From Pseudoalteromonas shioyasakiensis (lineage in GTDB: Bacteria; Pseudomonadota; Gammaproteobacteria; Enterobacterales; Alteromonadaceae), in NCBI RefSeq assembly GCF_024518675.1, contig NZ_JANIGL010000003.1, positions 682,001 to 746,000 of the forward strand: a DNA stretch of 64,000 nt. Reading direction: 5' to 3'. The position numbers and the translations under genes were made by a program. This document shows, piece after piece, positions 36,251 to 44,357 of the stretch (within the stretch, counting starts at the first letter, position 1; every line of letters starts with the position of its first letter). The notes under the pieces were generated by a model that searched no databases, was not told where the DNA came from, and was given only the letters and a program-made list of their open reading frames with translations.

Positions 36251-39200
36251 ATCTCTTATTGCAATTAACCAACGATATAAAAGCTCCACTCGCATTGATG
36301 TTGATAGTGCTAATTTAAAACCTTTTATAGACGACTTTATTGTACATGGCACAGCAATAAATGTACTCGATACTGTTAGCCGTGAGTTCGAGGGAAGTAC
36401 TCAAAGAGCGTATACAATCACGGGCCCTTATGGCTCAGGTAAATCGACTGTTGCTCTGTTTTTATCGTGCTTATTGTCAACTGATTCTGAACAACGAAAT
36501 TACGCACTAAGCAAGTTAAATAGCTCTCAAAAAGTAATAACTGAGTTTGATGATAGGTTTAAAATTACAAACGGTTGGAAGACCATTAAACATGTCTGTG
36601 GCCTTGAGGCACCTGCAAATAGTATTCTAATTAGCTTATTGAAAGCGTTTAATGTTAAATTCAACGCGGAAGATGTACTCGCTCTTGATGATGATAAATG
36701 TTTAGCAAAGATAAAATCTCTTCTACAAAAACAAAATGAAAACGAAGACGGTGTTTTAATTTTACTCGATGAAATGGGTAAAGCTTTAGATTATCAATCA
36801 CGTGCAAATAAAGATTTACATTTATTTCAGTCTCTCGCTGATATTGTTCAACAAGCTAAACGCCCTGTGTTGCTGGTTGGCTTTTTGCACCAAGCATTCT
36901 CTGATTACGCTAAAAATAAAGATGTAAAAACGCAACAAGAGTGGAGCAAGGTTCAAGGCCGATACAGAGATTTAAGTTTTAATCCTTCTATTGATGAATC
37001 TTTAGTGCTGGTTGGTGATTCAATTTTTAGAGCTCCGAAAATTGTTAATGCGCTTGAATCTAAATATGAAAATTTAGTTGATGTTGTAAGTTCAGCATTT
37101 GCGAACCAAAACAAAAATGTTGATGCATTAAGCAATACACTTCCTTTAGACCCTATTGTTAGCTTATTACTTGGCCCTGTTTCTCGTCGTCGCTTTTCTC
37201 AGAACGAACGCAGTCTGTTTGGCTTTTTAGCGTCACATGAAAAATATGGATTCAGAGAGTTTTTAGAGGCAGAATATGGTGAGCTTAATGAAGAATTAAG
37301 TTTATATCGCCCTGAAATGTATTGGGACTATTTGCATCATAACTTGCATCATTTAATTGTTACTTCTCAAGATAGCAAAGCATGGTTAGAAGGTTGTGAT
37401 GCCATTTATAGAGCTGAACAAAAAGGCGGTGAACTACATACTGCTATTACTAAACTAATCGCTCTACTCACTATTTTTGGTTTCCATCATCAACTACATG
37501 CTAAACGCGAATTTATAAAAAAATATTTTGTTAGCCGCGGTTATCAAGCCGCGGAAATAATGCAATGTTTGAACGATCTTGAGACTTGGACGGTTATAAT
37601 TTACCGACAAAAACACGATGCTTTGTTTGTGTTTCAAGGTAGTGATATCGATATTAACAGCTTAATTAATGATCGCATTGAAGCAATAAGCTATGGTGTT
37701 GATTGGACTGAAATATGTGATATACCGCAAAATATCTTAGCAACTGCACATTACCATAAAACAGGCACTATGCGTTGGGCAACTACAAAGCTGATAAACA
37801 AATATGATGTTGCTCTTATTAAACCATTTATTACCCCCCCTAAAACGGGTGAAGCTTTCGCTACATTTATTCTATGTGTGAATGAGGATATTGCTAAAGC
37901 ATTGAAACCTCATGAAGAATCAATGCCCTTTAGTATTGTTGGTAAATTTGGAGATTTTTCAAATCTTAAAAATGCTGCAATTGAGTTAATCGCTTTAAAG
38001 CAGATACTTAAAGACGAGAAGAAAATAGCTCATGACCTCATTGCTAAAAACGAACTTGAGAACCGAATTAAATTTGCACAAACAAATGTAGATCATGAGC
38101 TGCAGTATGTTTATAAACATGCTGACTGGTTTCATTGTGGTAAAAAGTTACAAGCAGCACCTTTAACATCTATCGCCTCAAAAATTGCAAATGAGCTATT
38201 TAGTAAATCTCCTGTAGTCATAAATGAGCTAGTGAATCGTTCAAAACCTTCTGGTAGTGCGAATAGTGCTATCCGTAAGTTAATGAATGCCATGTTTGAA
38301 CAAGGTGATGAAAAAGATCTCGGTTTTGATGAAAAAGCTTTTCCGCCTGAAAAAGGCCTTTATCTTTCTTGCTTAAAAAGCAAAGGGTGGCACTGTGAAA
38401 CTTCTGAGGGATTTTTGTTCCCAAGCGAGTGGAGTAAAAATTCACAAGAAGCTAACCCTGAAATGTATGAACTATTTAAGAGTGGCTTTAATTTTATAAA
38501 AGAGAACTCAAAGAACAAGCAGGTTACATTAGCTGAGCTCTATGAATTTTGGATGCTACCACCGTTTGGCTTAACTGCAGGTTTGTGCCGTATTTATGGC
38601 TTAGCTTTACTTAAGTCTCTTGAAGGGCAAGTTGCTTTTTACGATTGGGATTCGACGAACCAGTTTATTTTTATTCCTGAACTTGATGAAGAGCTAGTAA
38701 ATAAAATTTACAAACACCCAAGTGAAGCTGGTGTTCGATATTTTGAGATATCTGAAATACAAAGCCATTTATTAGAAAACTTAGCACAGGCGACACTTGG
38801 TGAAACAAAGAATGACGCTGCTATTTTAAACATCGCTAAGCATATTGTAGGAATTGTTCACAAACTACCTACATGGGTCAAAAAAACCAGTGGCGAAAGT
38901 TTTACTGGCGATAAAGGTAATGGTTTAACAAAACAAGCTCGTGACTTTAGAAATAAAGTTATAGCGGCAAATGACCCATATAAACTAATTTTAGATGATC
39001 TTCCTGCTGTATTTGGGTTTAAGAAAGATGATCCTGCACTTGAAGATAAGCTTGGCAATTATTTAAAAACAGCTATTGAAGATTTAAGTGCTCAGCACGA
39101 TATTTTACTAAGTGGTTTTAAGCAAATTATAATTCAAATGTTAGGTGAAGACTTTAATCAAGCTTTAAAAGAGCGCTGTGATTTTGTTGAGAAAATTGCT

Positions 39201-39632
39201 AAGCGACCTAATGTAAAAGAGCTTGCAAAACGGATTTCACAGCACATTGATGGTAAAACAAAATTTGAATTTATTATTAATTTAGCCGCAGGTACACCTG
39301 AGCGTAATTGGACCGATAAGCATTTGCGTAATGGCCTTGATGAGTTACAAAACTTATGCGTGCAATTTAGGCGCATTGAGTCCTTCGGTAATATTCAAAC
39401 TCAAGGTAACTCTAAACCACTTGCATTTATCACTACTGATAATGAAGGCAATCATCAAGAGTTTGGTGGATTTATTAAGCACGATTTAGAACAAGATAAA
39501 GACGTAACAGCTGCTGTTGATAATATTCATACAACGATTGCTAATATGCCTAAAGAAAAACAGCTTGCAGCATTAACGAGCTTGTTAACTAACTTGATGG
39601 AACATAGTGAGTCAGAGGTAGCTGATGACTGA
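36243..39632 (+). CDS. sspC: Large P-loop ATPase, SspC-like
   Basis: About 1129 residues. Walker A is YTITGPYGSGKSTVALFL (GPYGSGKST at 61-69 from ATG 36243) and Walker B is VLILLDEMGKALDY near residue 180. The remaining 900 residues are helical and unassigned. I chose ATG 36243 over 36222 because its 8-base overlap with sspB (ATGTCTGA) mirrors the junction with sspD (ATGACTGA). SspC is the ATPase of the SspBCD modification complex. BREX BrxC proteins are also large P-loop ATPases beside a PAPS-reductase gene in BREX type 4, but no PglZ or BrxL is present here. Confidence 0.82.
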   Translation: MSESLIAINQRYKSSTRIDVDSANLKPFIDDFIVHGTAINVLDTVSREFEGSTQRAYTITGPYGSGKSTVALFLSCLLSTDSEQRNYALSKLNSSQKVITEFDDRFKITNGWKTIKHVCGLEAPANSILISLLKAFNVKFNAEDVLALDDDKCLAKIKSLLQKQNENEDGVLILLDEMGKALDYQSRANKDLHLFQSLADIVQQAKRPVLLVGFLHQAFSDYAKNKDVKTQQEWSKVQGRYRDLSFNPSIDESLVLVGDSIFRAPKIVNALESKYENLVDVVSSAFANQNKNVDALSNTLPLDPIVSLLLGPVSRRRFSQNERSLFGFLASHEKYGFREFLEAEYGELNEELSLYRPEMYWDYLHHNLHHLIVTSQDSKAWLEGCDAIYRAEQKGGELHTAITKLIALLTIFGFHHQLHAKREFIKKYFVSRGYQAAEIMQCLNDLETWTVIIYRQKHDALFVFQGSDIDINSLINDRIEAISYGVDWTEICDIPQNILATAHYHKTGTMRWATTKLINKYDVALIKPFITPPKTGEAFATFILCVNEDIAKALKPHEESMPFSIVGKFGDFSNLKNAAIELIALKQILKDEKKIAHDLIAKNELENRIKFAQTNVDHELQYVYKHADWFHCGKKLQAAPLTSIASKIANELFSKSPVVINELVNRSKPSGSANSAIRKLMNAMFEQGDEKDLGFDEKAFPPEKGLYLSCLKSKGWHCETSEGFLFPSEWSKNSQEANPEMYELFKSGFNFIKENSKNKQVTLAELYEFWMLPPFGLTAGLCRIYGLALLKSLEGQVAFYDWDSTNQFIFIPELDEELVNKIYKHPSEAGVRYFEISEIQSHLLENLAQATLGETKNDAAILNIAKHIVGIVHKLPTWVKKTSGESFTGDKGNGLTKQARDFRNKVIAANDPYKLILDDLPAVFGFKKDDPALEDKLGNYLKTAIEDLSAQHDILLSGFKQIIIQMLGEDFNQALKERCDFVEKIAKRPNVKELAKRISQHIDGKTKFEFIINLAAGTPERNWTDKHLRNGLDELQNLCVQFRRIESFGNIQTQGNSKPLAFITTDNEGNHQEFGGFIKHDLEQDKDVTAAVDNIHTTIANMPKEKQLAALTSLLTNLMEHSESEVADD

Positions 39633-40521
39633 AAAAGTTAAACACGTACTTGGGCTTTCTGGCGGTAAAGATAGCAGTGCTTTAGCGTTATTTGTTAAAG
39701 AAACATACCCAGAATTAGATGTAGAATACTTTTTTACTGATACTGGGTATGAGCTACCAGAAACCAACGAGTTTATTGATAAGCTCGAAGAAAAGCTTGG
39801 TTATATTCACCGCCTAAATGCGCGCTCTTTAAATAATATTGAAGGGCGCGGCGAAAAAGATTTTGCGCATCTTTTAAAGGAGCATGGTAACTACTTACCT
39901 TCACAAAGAGACCGCTGGTGTACCGTGCAAATGAAGCTAAAACCATTTGAACAATGGTTAGATGCTTTCATTAGGGATGGATATAAAATAAAGAATTACG
40001 TGGGTATTCGTGCCGATGAGCCTGAGCGTACTGGCTATATGACAATAGAAAAACCAATAGAGTCAGTATTCCCATTTAGAGAGCATGGCATTGTTCGAAG
40101 CGATATAGAAAATATTCTTCAACGCAATGGTTTAGAATTACCCGAATATTACAAGTGGCGTTCTCGTTCAGGATGTACTTTTTGTTTTTACCAAAGGAAA
40201 ATTGAATGGGTAAAGCTTATGGAGAAGCACCCTGATTTATTTGAAGAAGCAAAAGCATTCGAAAAAGGTGATGAAAATAATACGACCGTTGGTGAACGTT
40301 TTTATTGGATGGGGCAAGGCCAGCCTCTAGAGACCCTTGAAGACCCTGCAGTTCAAAAGCGTATTATTGAAAATCACGAGAAAAAGGTTGCACGTTTTAA
40401 CAAAAAGAAACGTAGAAATGCACTATTAGGTGATTTTGAAGGATATTGTGAATTTAATGAGCTCGATGATATTTATGATGAAGCAGAAGGCGGTGGAGCC
40501 TGTGTAACTTGTTATAAATAA
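39625..40521 (+). CDS. sspD: PAPS-reductase/ATP-pyrophosphatase family protein, SspD (DndC-like)
   Basis: 298 residues. The PP-loop LSGGKDSSALALF (SGGKDS at 12-17) binds ATP and activates the DNA backbone for sulfur insertion. RDRWCTVQMKLKP and the CTFC pair (SGCTFCFYQRKIEW) match DndC-type proteins, where Cys residues hold an Fe-S cluster. IRADEPERTGYM is another family motif. It follows sspC with an 8-base overlap and ends five bases before a strong terminator. Sulfur would come from the desulfurase encoded convergently next door. Confidence 0.88.
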   Translation: MTEKVKHVLGLSGGKDSSALALFVKETYPELDVEYFFTDTGYELPETNEFIDKLEEKLGYIHRLNARSLNNIEGRGEKDFAHLLKEHGNYLPSQRDRWCTVQMKLKPFEQWLDAFIRDGYKIKNYVGIRADEPERTGYMTIEKPIESVFPFREHGIVRSDIENILQRNGLELPEYYKWRSRSGCTFCFYQRKIEWVKLMEKHPDLFEEAKAFEKGDENNTTVGERFYWMGQGQPLETLEDPAVQKRIIENHEKKVARFNKKKRRNALLGDFEGYCEFNELDDIYDEAEGGGACVTCYK

Positions 40522-40525
40522 TAGG

Positions 40526-40552
40526 AAGCGGCTTCAATAAGCCGCTTTTTTT
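40526..40552 (+). terminator. Rho-independent terminator of sspBCD
   Basis: Perfect 9-bp stem AAGCGGCTT (40526-40534) with its complement at 40539-40547 and a T run to 40552. The left arm and loop contain the stop codon of the convergent sspA gene, so the two transcripts overlap at their ends. Confidence 0.88.
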
Positions 40553-41655
40553 ATAGCTGTAACTAAGAAATCTATGTCTTGTTTTGTTACTTCATGCGTG
40601 AAGCTAATCCTAAAGGTATGTTCAGCTTGTTCTCTTAATAAACCTAATGAAGTTAGTACATGTGAAGCTTCAATCTCTTTTGAAGAACATGCAGAACCTT
40701 GAGCAAGGCACAGGGAACTTTCATTATCACGTACTAAAAGGGTTACATTCGTATTCGGTAAAGATAGGGAAAGAATATGTGGTAGTGTGCTACCGTACCC
40801 ATTTATAGAGTGTTCAATTTCATTTTCCTGTAACTTTTTAAAGAAATATGACTTAGGATCTTCACTAATAAAATAGTTATACACTTGAGGAAACAATTCA
40901 ATAGCTTTACCAAAACCAATAATCAATGGCGCTGCAACAGTCCCTCCCCTCAAGCCATCCTCTTGACCGGCACCATGTATCACAGGTTGAAGGCTACGTT
41001 TTCTAAGGTCACGAATATAAACTGCACCAATCCCTTTAGGCCCTCCAACCTTATGTGCAGAAAATGACATCACATCTATATTCATATCATCAACGTCAAT
41101 TTCAGTTTTACAAAAACTTTGAGCCGCATCAGAATGAAAAATAATGCCTTTTGAAAAACAATGTTCACCAATTTCAGCAATGGGGTTAATTGTGCCTAGT
41201 TCATTATTTACATGCATAATAGACACAAGGGCTGTATCTTCTCTTATTGCTGCTTTAACATTTTCTACTGTAATAACACCATTAACATCAGGTTCAACAA
41301 GTGAAATTTCATATCCTAACTTTTGAAAGTAATCACAGATAGCAAAAATACATTTGTGCTCAATTGATGAGATCACAATATGCTTTTTATGCGACAGGCT
41401 TTCGTCATTTAAAAGTAAACTTTTAAAGGCAACATTATTAGATTCAGTTGCACCACTAGTGAACACTATTTCACTTGGAAAAGCCCCTATTTCATCAGCT
41501 AAAAGTTCGCGTACTTTATTGACCTTTGTGAGTGCAGACTCACCTAATAGGTGACTAGAAGCAGAGTTTGCATAGCAGTTCTCAAATGCATCTAACAGTG
41601 ACTTTTTTACTTCTGGTAAAATTGGATATGAGGCGGCTGTATCAAGGTATATCAT
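40534..41655 (-). CDS. sspA: Cysteine desulfurase, SspA/DndA-like
   Basis: 373-residue PLP-dependent NifS/IscS-type desulfurase that releases sulfur from cysteine as persulfide. Key residues are His100 in SSIEHKC, the PLP-binding Lys202 in SFSAHKVGGPKG, and the catalytic Cys323 in QGSACSSKEIEA. The length fits DndA/SspA. It is convergent with sspBCD and not in an isc/suf context, so it most likely serves DNA phosphorothioation. Many PT islands lack a dedicated desulfurase and borrow IscS; this one carries its own. ATG 41655 gives the standard MIYLDTAAS start. Confidence 0.9.
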   Translation of the reverse strand: MIYLDTAASYPILPEVKKSLLDAFENCYANSASSHLLGESALTKVNKVRELLADEIGAFPSEIVFTSGATESNNVAFKSLLLNDESLSHKKHIVISSIEHKCIFAICDYFQKLGYEISLVEPDVNGVITVENVKAAIREDTALVSIMHVNNELGTINPIAEIGEHCFSKGIIFHSDAAQSFCKTEIDVDDMNIDVMSFSAHKVGGPKGIGAVYIRDLRKRSLQPVIHGAGQEDGLRGGTVAAPLIIGFGKAIELFPQVYNYFISEDPKSYFFKKLQENEIEHSINGYGSTLPHILSLSLPNTNVTLLVRDNESSLCLAQGSACSSKEIEASHVLTSLGLLREQAEHTFRISFTHEVTKQDIDFLVTAIKKAAY

Positions 41656-41782
41656 TTAATAAATCCTTCATTTGAGGGTTTAAGAATAACATAAAGAGAG
41701 TAGCCCTTAACCCATTTAACAGCTTACTTTTAAAATAATGCTAAGACACACTCCATTTCCCCGTGATCACTCCTGAAACTGA

Positions 41783-41875
41783 GTTAATGATGAATAATTT
41801 ACAGCATGGATGCTGTAAAAAGCGTAGCTTGGCCATGGATGGCCTATCTACGCTGATTACATTCACATCATTAAC
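41783..41875. repeat. 93-base element with three nested perfect inverted repeats
   Basis: An outer 10-bp stem (GTTAATGATG at 41783-41792 with its complement at 41866-41875) encloses two hairpins. One has 10-bp arms TTTACAGCAT around a GG centre (41798-41819). The other has AGCGTAG/CTACGCT arms (41821-41827, 41848-41854) and an inner GGCCAT/ATGGCC stem (41831-41844), again around GG. Both tips read CATGGATG. It could be a palindromic repeat, a small non-autonomous mobile element or a folded RNA. Confidence 0.7.
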
Positions 41876-41918
41876 GACTGTTGAAGATCAAGTGTGATCC
41901 TCGGTGCGCCGTGGGGTT

Positions 41919-41950
41919 CCAAGGGGCGGACGGCGGTATTCGCCCCTTGG
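41919..41950. repeat. GC-rich inverted repeat
   Basis: 10-bp perfect arms CCAAGGGGCG and its complement, separated by 12 bases. Its composition is clearly more GC-rich than the surrounding DNA. No T tract follows. Function unknown; possibly part of a mobile element remnant or folded RNA. Confidence 0.6.
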
Positions 41951-42094
41951 TTGCCGCCAGCAACCTGGCAAAAGCCTCGAATAGAGGTTTTAAAACAATC
42001 ACAGTATCAATAAGATTTATAAACCTCCTTGCAAACAAACTAAATACCGCTAAACTAATCATTAAATAGCTATTGACTGATTTAGCGTTCACTT

Positions 42095-42394
42095 ATGAGA
42101 TCTGAACAAGCATTAAAACTGGCACAGCGATTGGGGGATCTAATCCGCCAACACCGAACTCTACATTACACACAAAACACTTTTGCCAAGATGATTGGCG
42201 TGTCGCGCTCAACTGTACAAAAGCTTGAACAAGGTGAAGTTGTTAAAAGCGATATATTGTTTGAAGCATTAGTCGTGTTGCAACTACAAGGGTCACTGCT
42301 CGATGAAATAAACGAGCTGGCCGCTGATGTTGGTGGGTACAATGCACGGCAACGTAAAACTCATAAAGCGCAGGTGATTAACGATGACTTCTGA
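42095..42394 (+). CDS. HipB-like HTH antitoxin
   Basis: 99-residue Xre-family protein; HTH YTQNTFAKMIGVSRSTVQKLEQGEVVKSDILFEALVVL (about residues 26-64). It overlaps the following hipA-like gene by 11 bases, the usual hipBA arrangement, and should neutralise the kinase and repress the operon. Compared with the orphan HipB-like protein at 19424 it is a different sequence, so the two are not recent duplicates. Confidence 0.85.
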   Translation: MRSEQALKLAQRLGDLIRQHRTLHYTQNTFAKMIGVSRSTVQKLEQGEVVKSDILFEALVVLQLQGSLLDEINELAADVGGYNARQRKTHKAQVINDDF

Positions 42395-43589
42395 ATGTTA
42401 TGTTTTTATAGATGGGCTAGAAACCAAACCCGTCATTTGTGGCTTTTTTAAGTTAGATACTAAAACTGGTCGTGGTGAATTTAACTATGGTAAAAGTTAT
42501 CTTGCTCGCACTGATGCCTTTGCACTTGATCCAATCCATCTGCCTTTGCAGCAAGGTATAGTAAGCTATAGCGCAAATAAAGGTGTATTTGGCGTTTTAA
42601 GTGATGCTGGTGCTGATTCGTGGGGACGTAAGCTAATTTTATCTTTGCATACAACCAAACCACAAAATGAGCTGGAGTTTTTACTTGCAGGCTCAGGCTA
42701 TGGCGTGGGCGCACTGGTATTTAGCTTATCGCGCAGTGCCTCTAAACATAAAACCAATAAAAATACTTTGGCTGATTTAGCATTGCTGGATCAAGCAAAA
42801 GATGATCTTTTAGCTAATAAAGCTATTTCAAATGAGGCTAAAAAGGCATTTGAATTTGGTCAAAGCATGGGCGGCGCACGGCCCAAAACCTCAGTGCAAA
42901 TTGGCAACAAACTTTATTTAGCAAAGTTTAATCGTCAAGATGATTTATTCAATTTAGTGCGCGCTGAACACGCAGCCATGTGTATGGCGAAAGAGTTAGG
43001 TATTCGTTGTGCGAATACTCAAATTCATGAAACAGAAAATGGTGATGTACTCCTTGTGGAACGCTTTGATGTAAGCGCGGGCTTACCTACTCATCACTTT
43101 TTAAGCGCAAATAGCTTACTACAAAAACCTAAAGTGGCTATGAGTGATTTAGCAACTTACTATAGTTACGGTGAATTGGCTGAGTTTATTCGTCACCATA
43201 CTGGTGAATTTGCCAATGATGCAACTGAGCTTTACAAGCGAATGGTATTTAATGCGTTGATTGGTAATACCGACGATCATAGCCGCAACCATGCTTTTTT
43301 ATATCACCTTACTAATAAAACATGGCGCTTGAGCCCAGCTTACGACATCACCCCTATAAATAACTCAAAACAACATGGTATAGGGCTTGGCGATGATGGC
43401 CGATATGCCAGTATCGACAATTTATTATCACAAGCTAAACGCTTTGGTTTAACGAGGGTAAAAGCGACAAAAATAATCAGCCAATTCAAAGACTACACGC
43501 AGCAATGGCCGAGCCACTTTAAGCGCTTTGCTGATATCAGCGATATAGATATAAAACGCTTAGAAAGTGTTATACCGGATATAGAATAG
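42384..43589 (+). CDS. HipA-like Ser/Thr kinase toxin
   Basis: 401 residues with the complete HipA layout: an N-terminal subdomain (VFIDGLETKPVICGFFKLD ... GVFGVLSDAGADSWGRKL), a couple-HipA P-loop-like segment SMGGARPKTSV with KLYLAKF, the catalytic loop NALIGNTDDHSRNHAF and the metal site LSPAYDITP. All catalytic residues seem intact, so kinase activity is expected. HipA of E. coli phosphorylates glutamyl-tRNA synthetase to halt translation; the target here is unknown. It lies at the right border of the PT island and may be part of the same accessory region. Confidence 0.87.
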   Translation: MTSECYVFIDGLETKPVICGFFKLDTKTGRGEFNYGKSYLARTDAFALDPIHLPLQQGIVSYSANKGVFGVLSDAGADSWGRKLILSLHTTKPQNELEFLLAGSGYGVGALVFSLSRSASKHKTNKNTLADLALLDQAKDDLLANKAISNEAKKAFEFGQSMGGARPKTSVQIGNKLYLAKFNRQDDLFNLVRAEHAAMCMAKELGIRCANTQIHETENGDVLLVERFDVSAGLPTHHFLSANSLLQKPKVAMSDLATYYSYGELAEFIRHHTGEFANDATELYKRMVFNALIGNTDDHSRNHAFLYHLTNKTWRLSPAYDITPINNSKQHGIGLGDDGRYASIDNLLSQAKRFGLTRVKATKIISQFKDYTQQWPSHFKRFADISDIDIKRLESVIPDIE

Positions 43590-43621
43590 CAAGGTGCTAG
43601 GAAGTGACTAGGTGCTAGGGT

Positions 43622-43721
43622 CTATCGGTGTAAAAACCTATTTTTGTGGGAATAGGCTTTAGCCATGATGCTGTTTTAGATTATGTGTTAAAAGCCAATC
43701 GGCGCTAAAGCGCTCTCCTAC
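43622..43721 (-). repeat. Repeat A copy 4 (inverted)
   Basis: Reverse complement of the GTAG-headed element; ends with CTCTCCTAC. After it come a TAATGTAGGTCGTGCTTTAG word and an ATGACGACCTACAT word, adding a further palindromic pair. Confidence 0.85.
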
Positions 43722-43813
43722 TAATGTAGGTCGTGCTTTAGCGCGTCAATTTTCAACATTAGACATTGTCGCCATAAATGACGACCTACATCGCACTAAG
43801 CCAGCCGCGTTTT

Positions 43814-43903
43814 CTTCTCATTTACCCTCATTCACTGCTCTTTGTGCAAATTGGTTTAAGTGATTTATTCACCACAGAGGTCAAGAGACGCTGCGCTGAT
43901 GAG
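43814..43903 (-). repeat. Repeat B copy 3 (inverted)
   Basis: Reverse complement of the element at 20223, from CTTCTCATTTACCCTCATTC to GCTGCGCTGATGAG. The CTCTTTGTG arm is present, but the opposite arm is changed (CACCACAGAGG). Confidence 0.75.
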
Positions 43904-43974
43904 ATAATAAAAAAGTGACTAGGTGCTAGGTTTAATTCGTGCCCGAAGCTCGTCTCCCGAACCCCGTCACTTTG

Positions 43975-44069
43975 TCTTCTCACTTTATTCTCATTCACTT
44001 CTCTTTGTGCAAATAGATCCTTTAGTAATTTATTCACCACAGAGGTTAAGAGGCGCTGCGCTGAAGAGG
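43975..44069 (-). repeat. Repeat B copy 4 (inverted)
   Basis: Second inverted copy about 70 bases after the first, with CTCTTTGTGCAAATAGATC and a GGCGCTGCGCTGAAGAG end. Confidence 0.75.
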
Positions 44070-44288
44070 AAGTGACGAAAAGGCGCTAAATTTTAGGAGT
44101 AATCCGCAGCTCGTTTTAAGCTTTCCTCCTAAACTAAACCATTAGCTGAACCGCTGATTAACAAGGCTTTCCACTGTATTTTGTTTACTTAACAAGCAAC
44201 AACATTGCTGTAATTAGGCTGTTTTTTACACAGTTGTAATTATTGATTACAAAACGGTTCACAGTGGTCACACAACACACCGTAAAAA

Positions 44289-44329
44289 TTGATCCAGATC
44301 AAATACTATGCGCCGCCGGTGGTTAAAAT
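44289..44329 (+). promoter_or_regulatory. FNR-type site and -10 for the c-di-GMP phosphorelay operon
   Basis: TTGATCCAGATCAA (44289-44302) is a perfect match to the FNR/CRP-like consensus TTGAT-N4-ATCAA. A TAAAAT -10 lies at 44324-44329. A start point near 44337 would put the site at -41.5, the standard class II activator position. The operon's ATG is at 44358 with GGAG eight bases upstream. Confidence 0.68.
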
Positions 44330-44357
44330 ATCGCCTCATTTTATCTGGAGCGTCATT

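Larger units (their letters stand above)
41656..42094. other. Intergenic region with structured palindromes between sspA and hipB
   Basis: 439 bases without a credible gene. It holds the sspA upstream region, a 93-base three-stem element (41783-41875), a GC-rich inverted repeat (41919-41950) and the hipB promoter area. An open frame on the minus strand through 41871-42092 has no ribosome site and is treated as spurious. Confidence 0.6.
43590..44288. other. Repeat-rich non-coding region
   Basis: About 700 bases composed of CTAGGTGCTAGG words, one inverted repeat A copy and two inverted repeat B copies (listed separately), then about 200 unique AT-rich bases leading to the FNR-type site. No gene supported. 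Confidence 0.7.

Noticed and set aside
36243..40521. BREX type 4 (large P-loop ATPase plus PAPS-reductase-like protein)
   Set aside because: No PglZ phosphatase or BrxL protease is present, whereas a DUF4007 protein and a dedicated cysteine desulfurase are, which fits SspABCD.
41871..42092. 73-residue open frame on the minus strand
   Set aside because: It spans the GC-rich inverted repeat and the hipB promoter area; no ribosome site or recognisable protein.
41700..42094. tRNA or integrase attachment site at the right border of the PT island
   Set aside because: No cloverleaf with CCA-type acceptor, no integrase and no matching direct repeat near 25.2 kb were seen.
44289..44357. TTG start at 44289 for the REC-EAL gene
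   Set aside because: The codon is the first half of the FNR-type site; ATG 44358 has a good ribosome site and gives the normal REC start.
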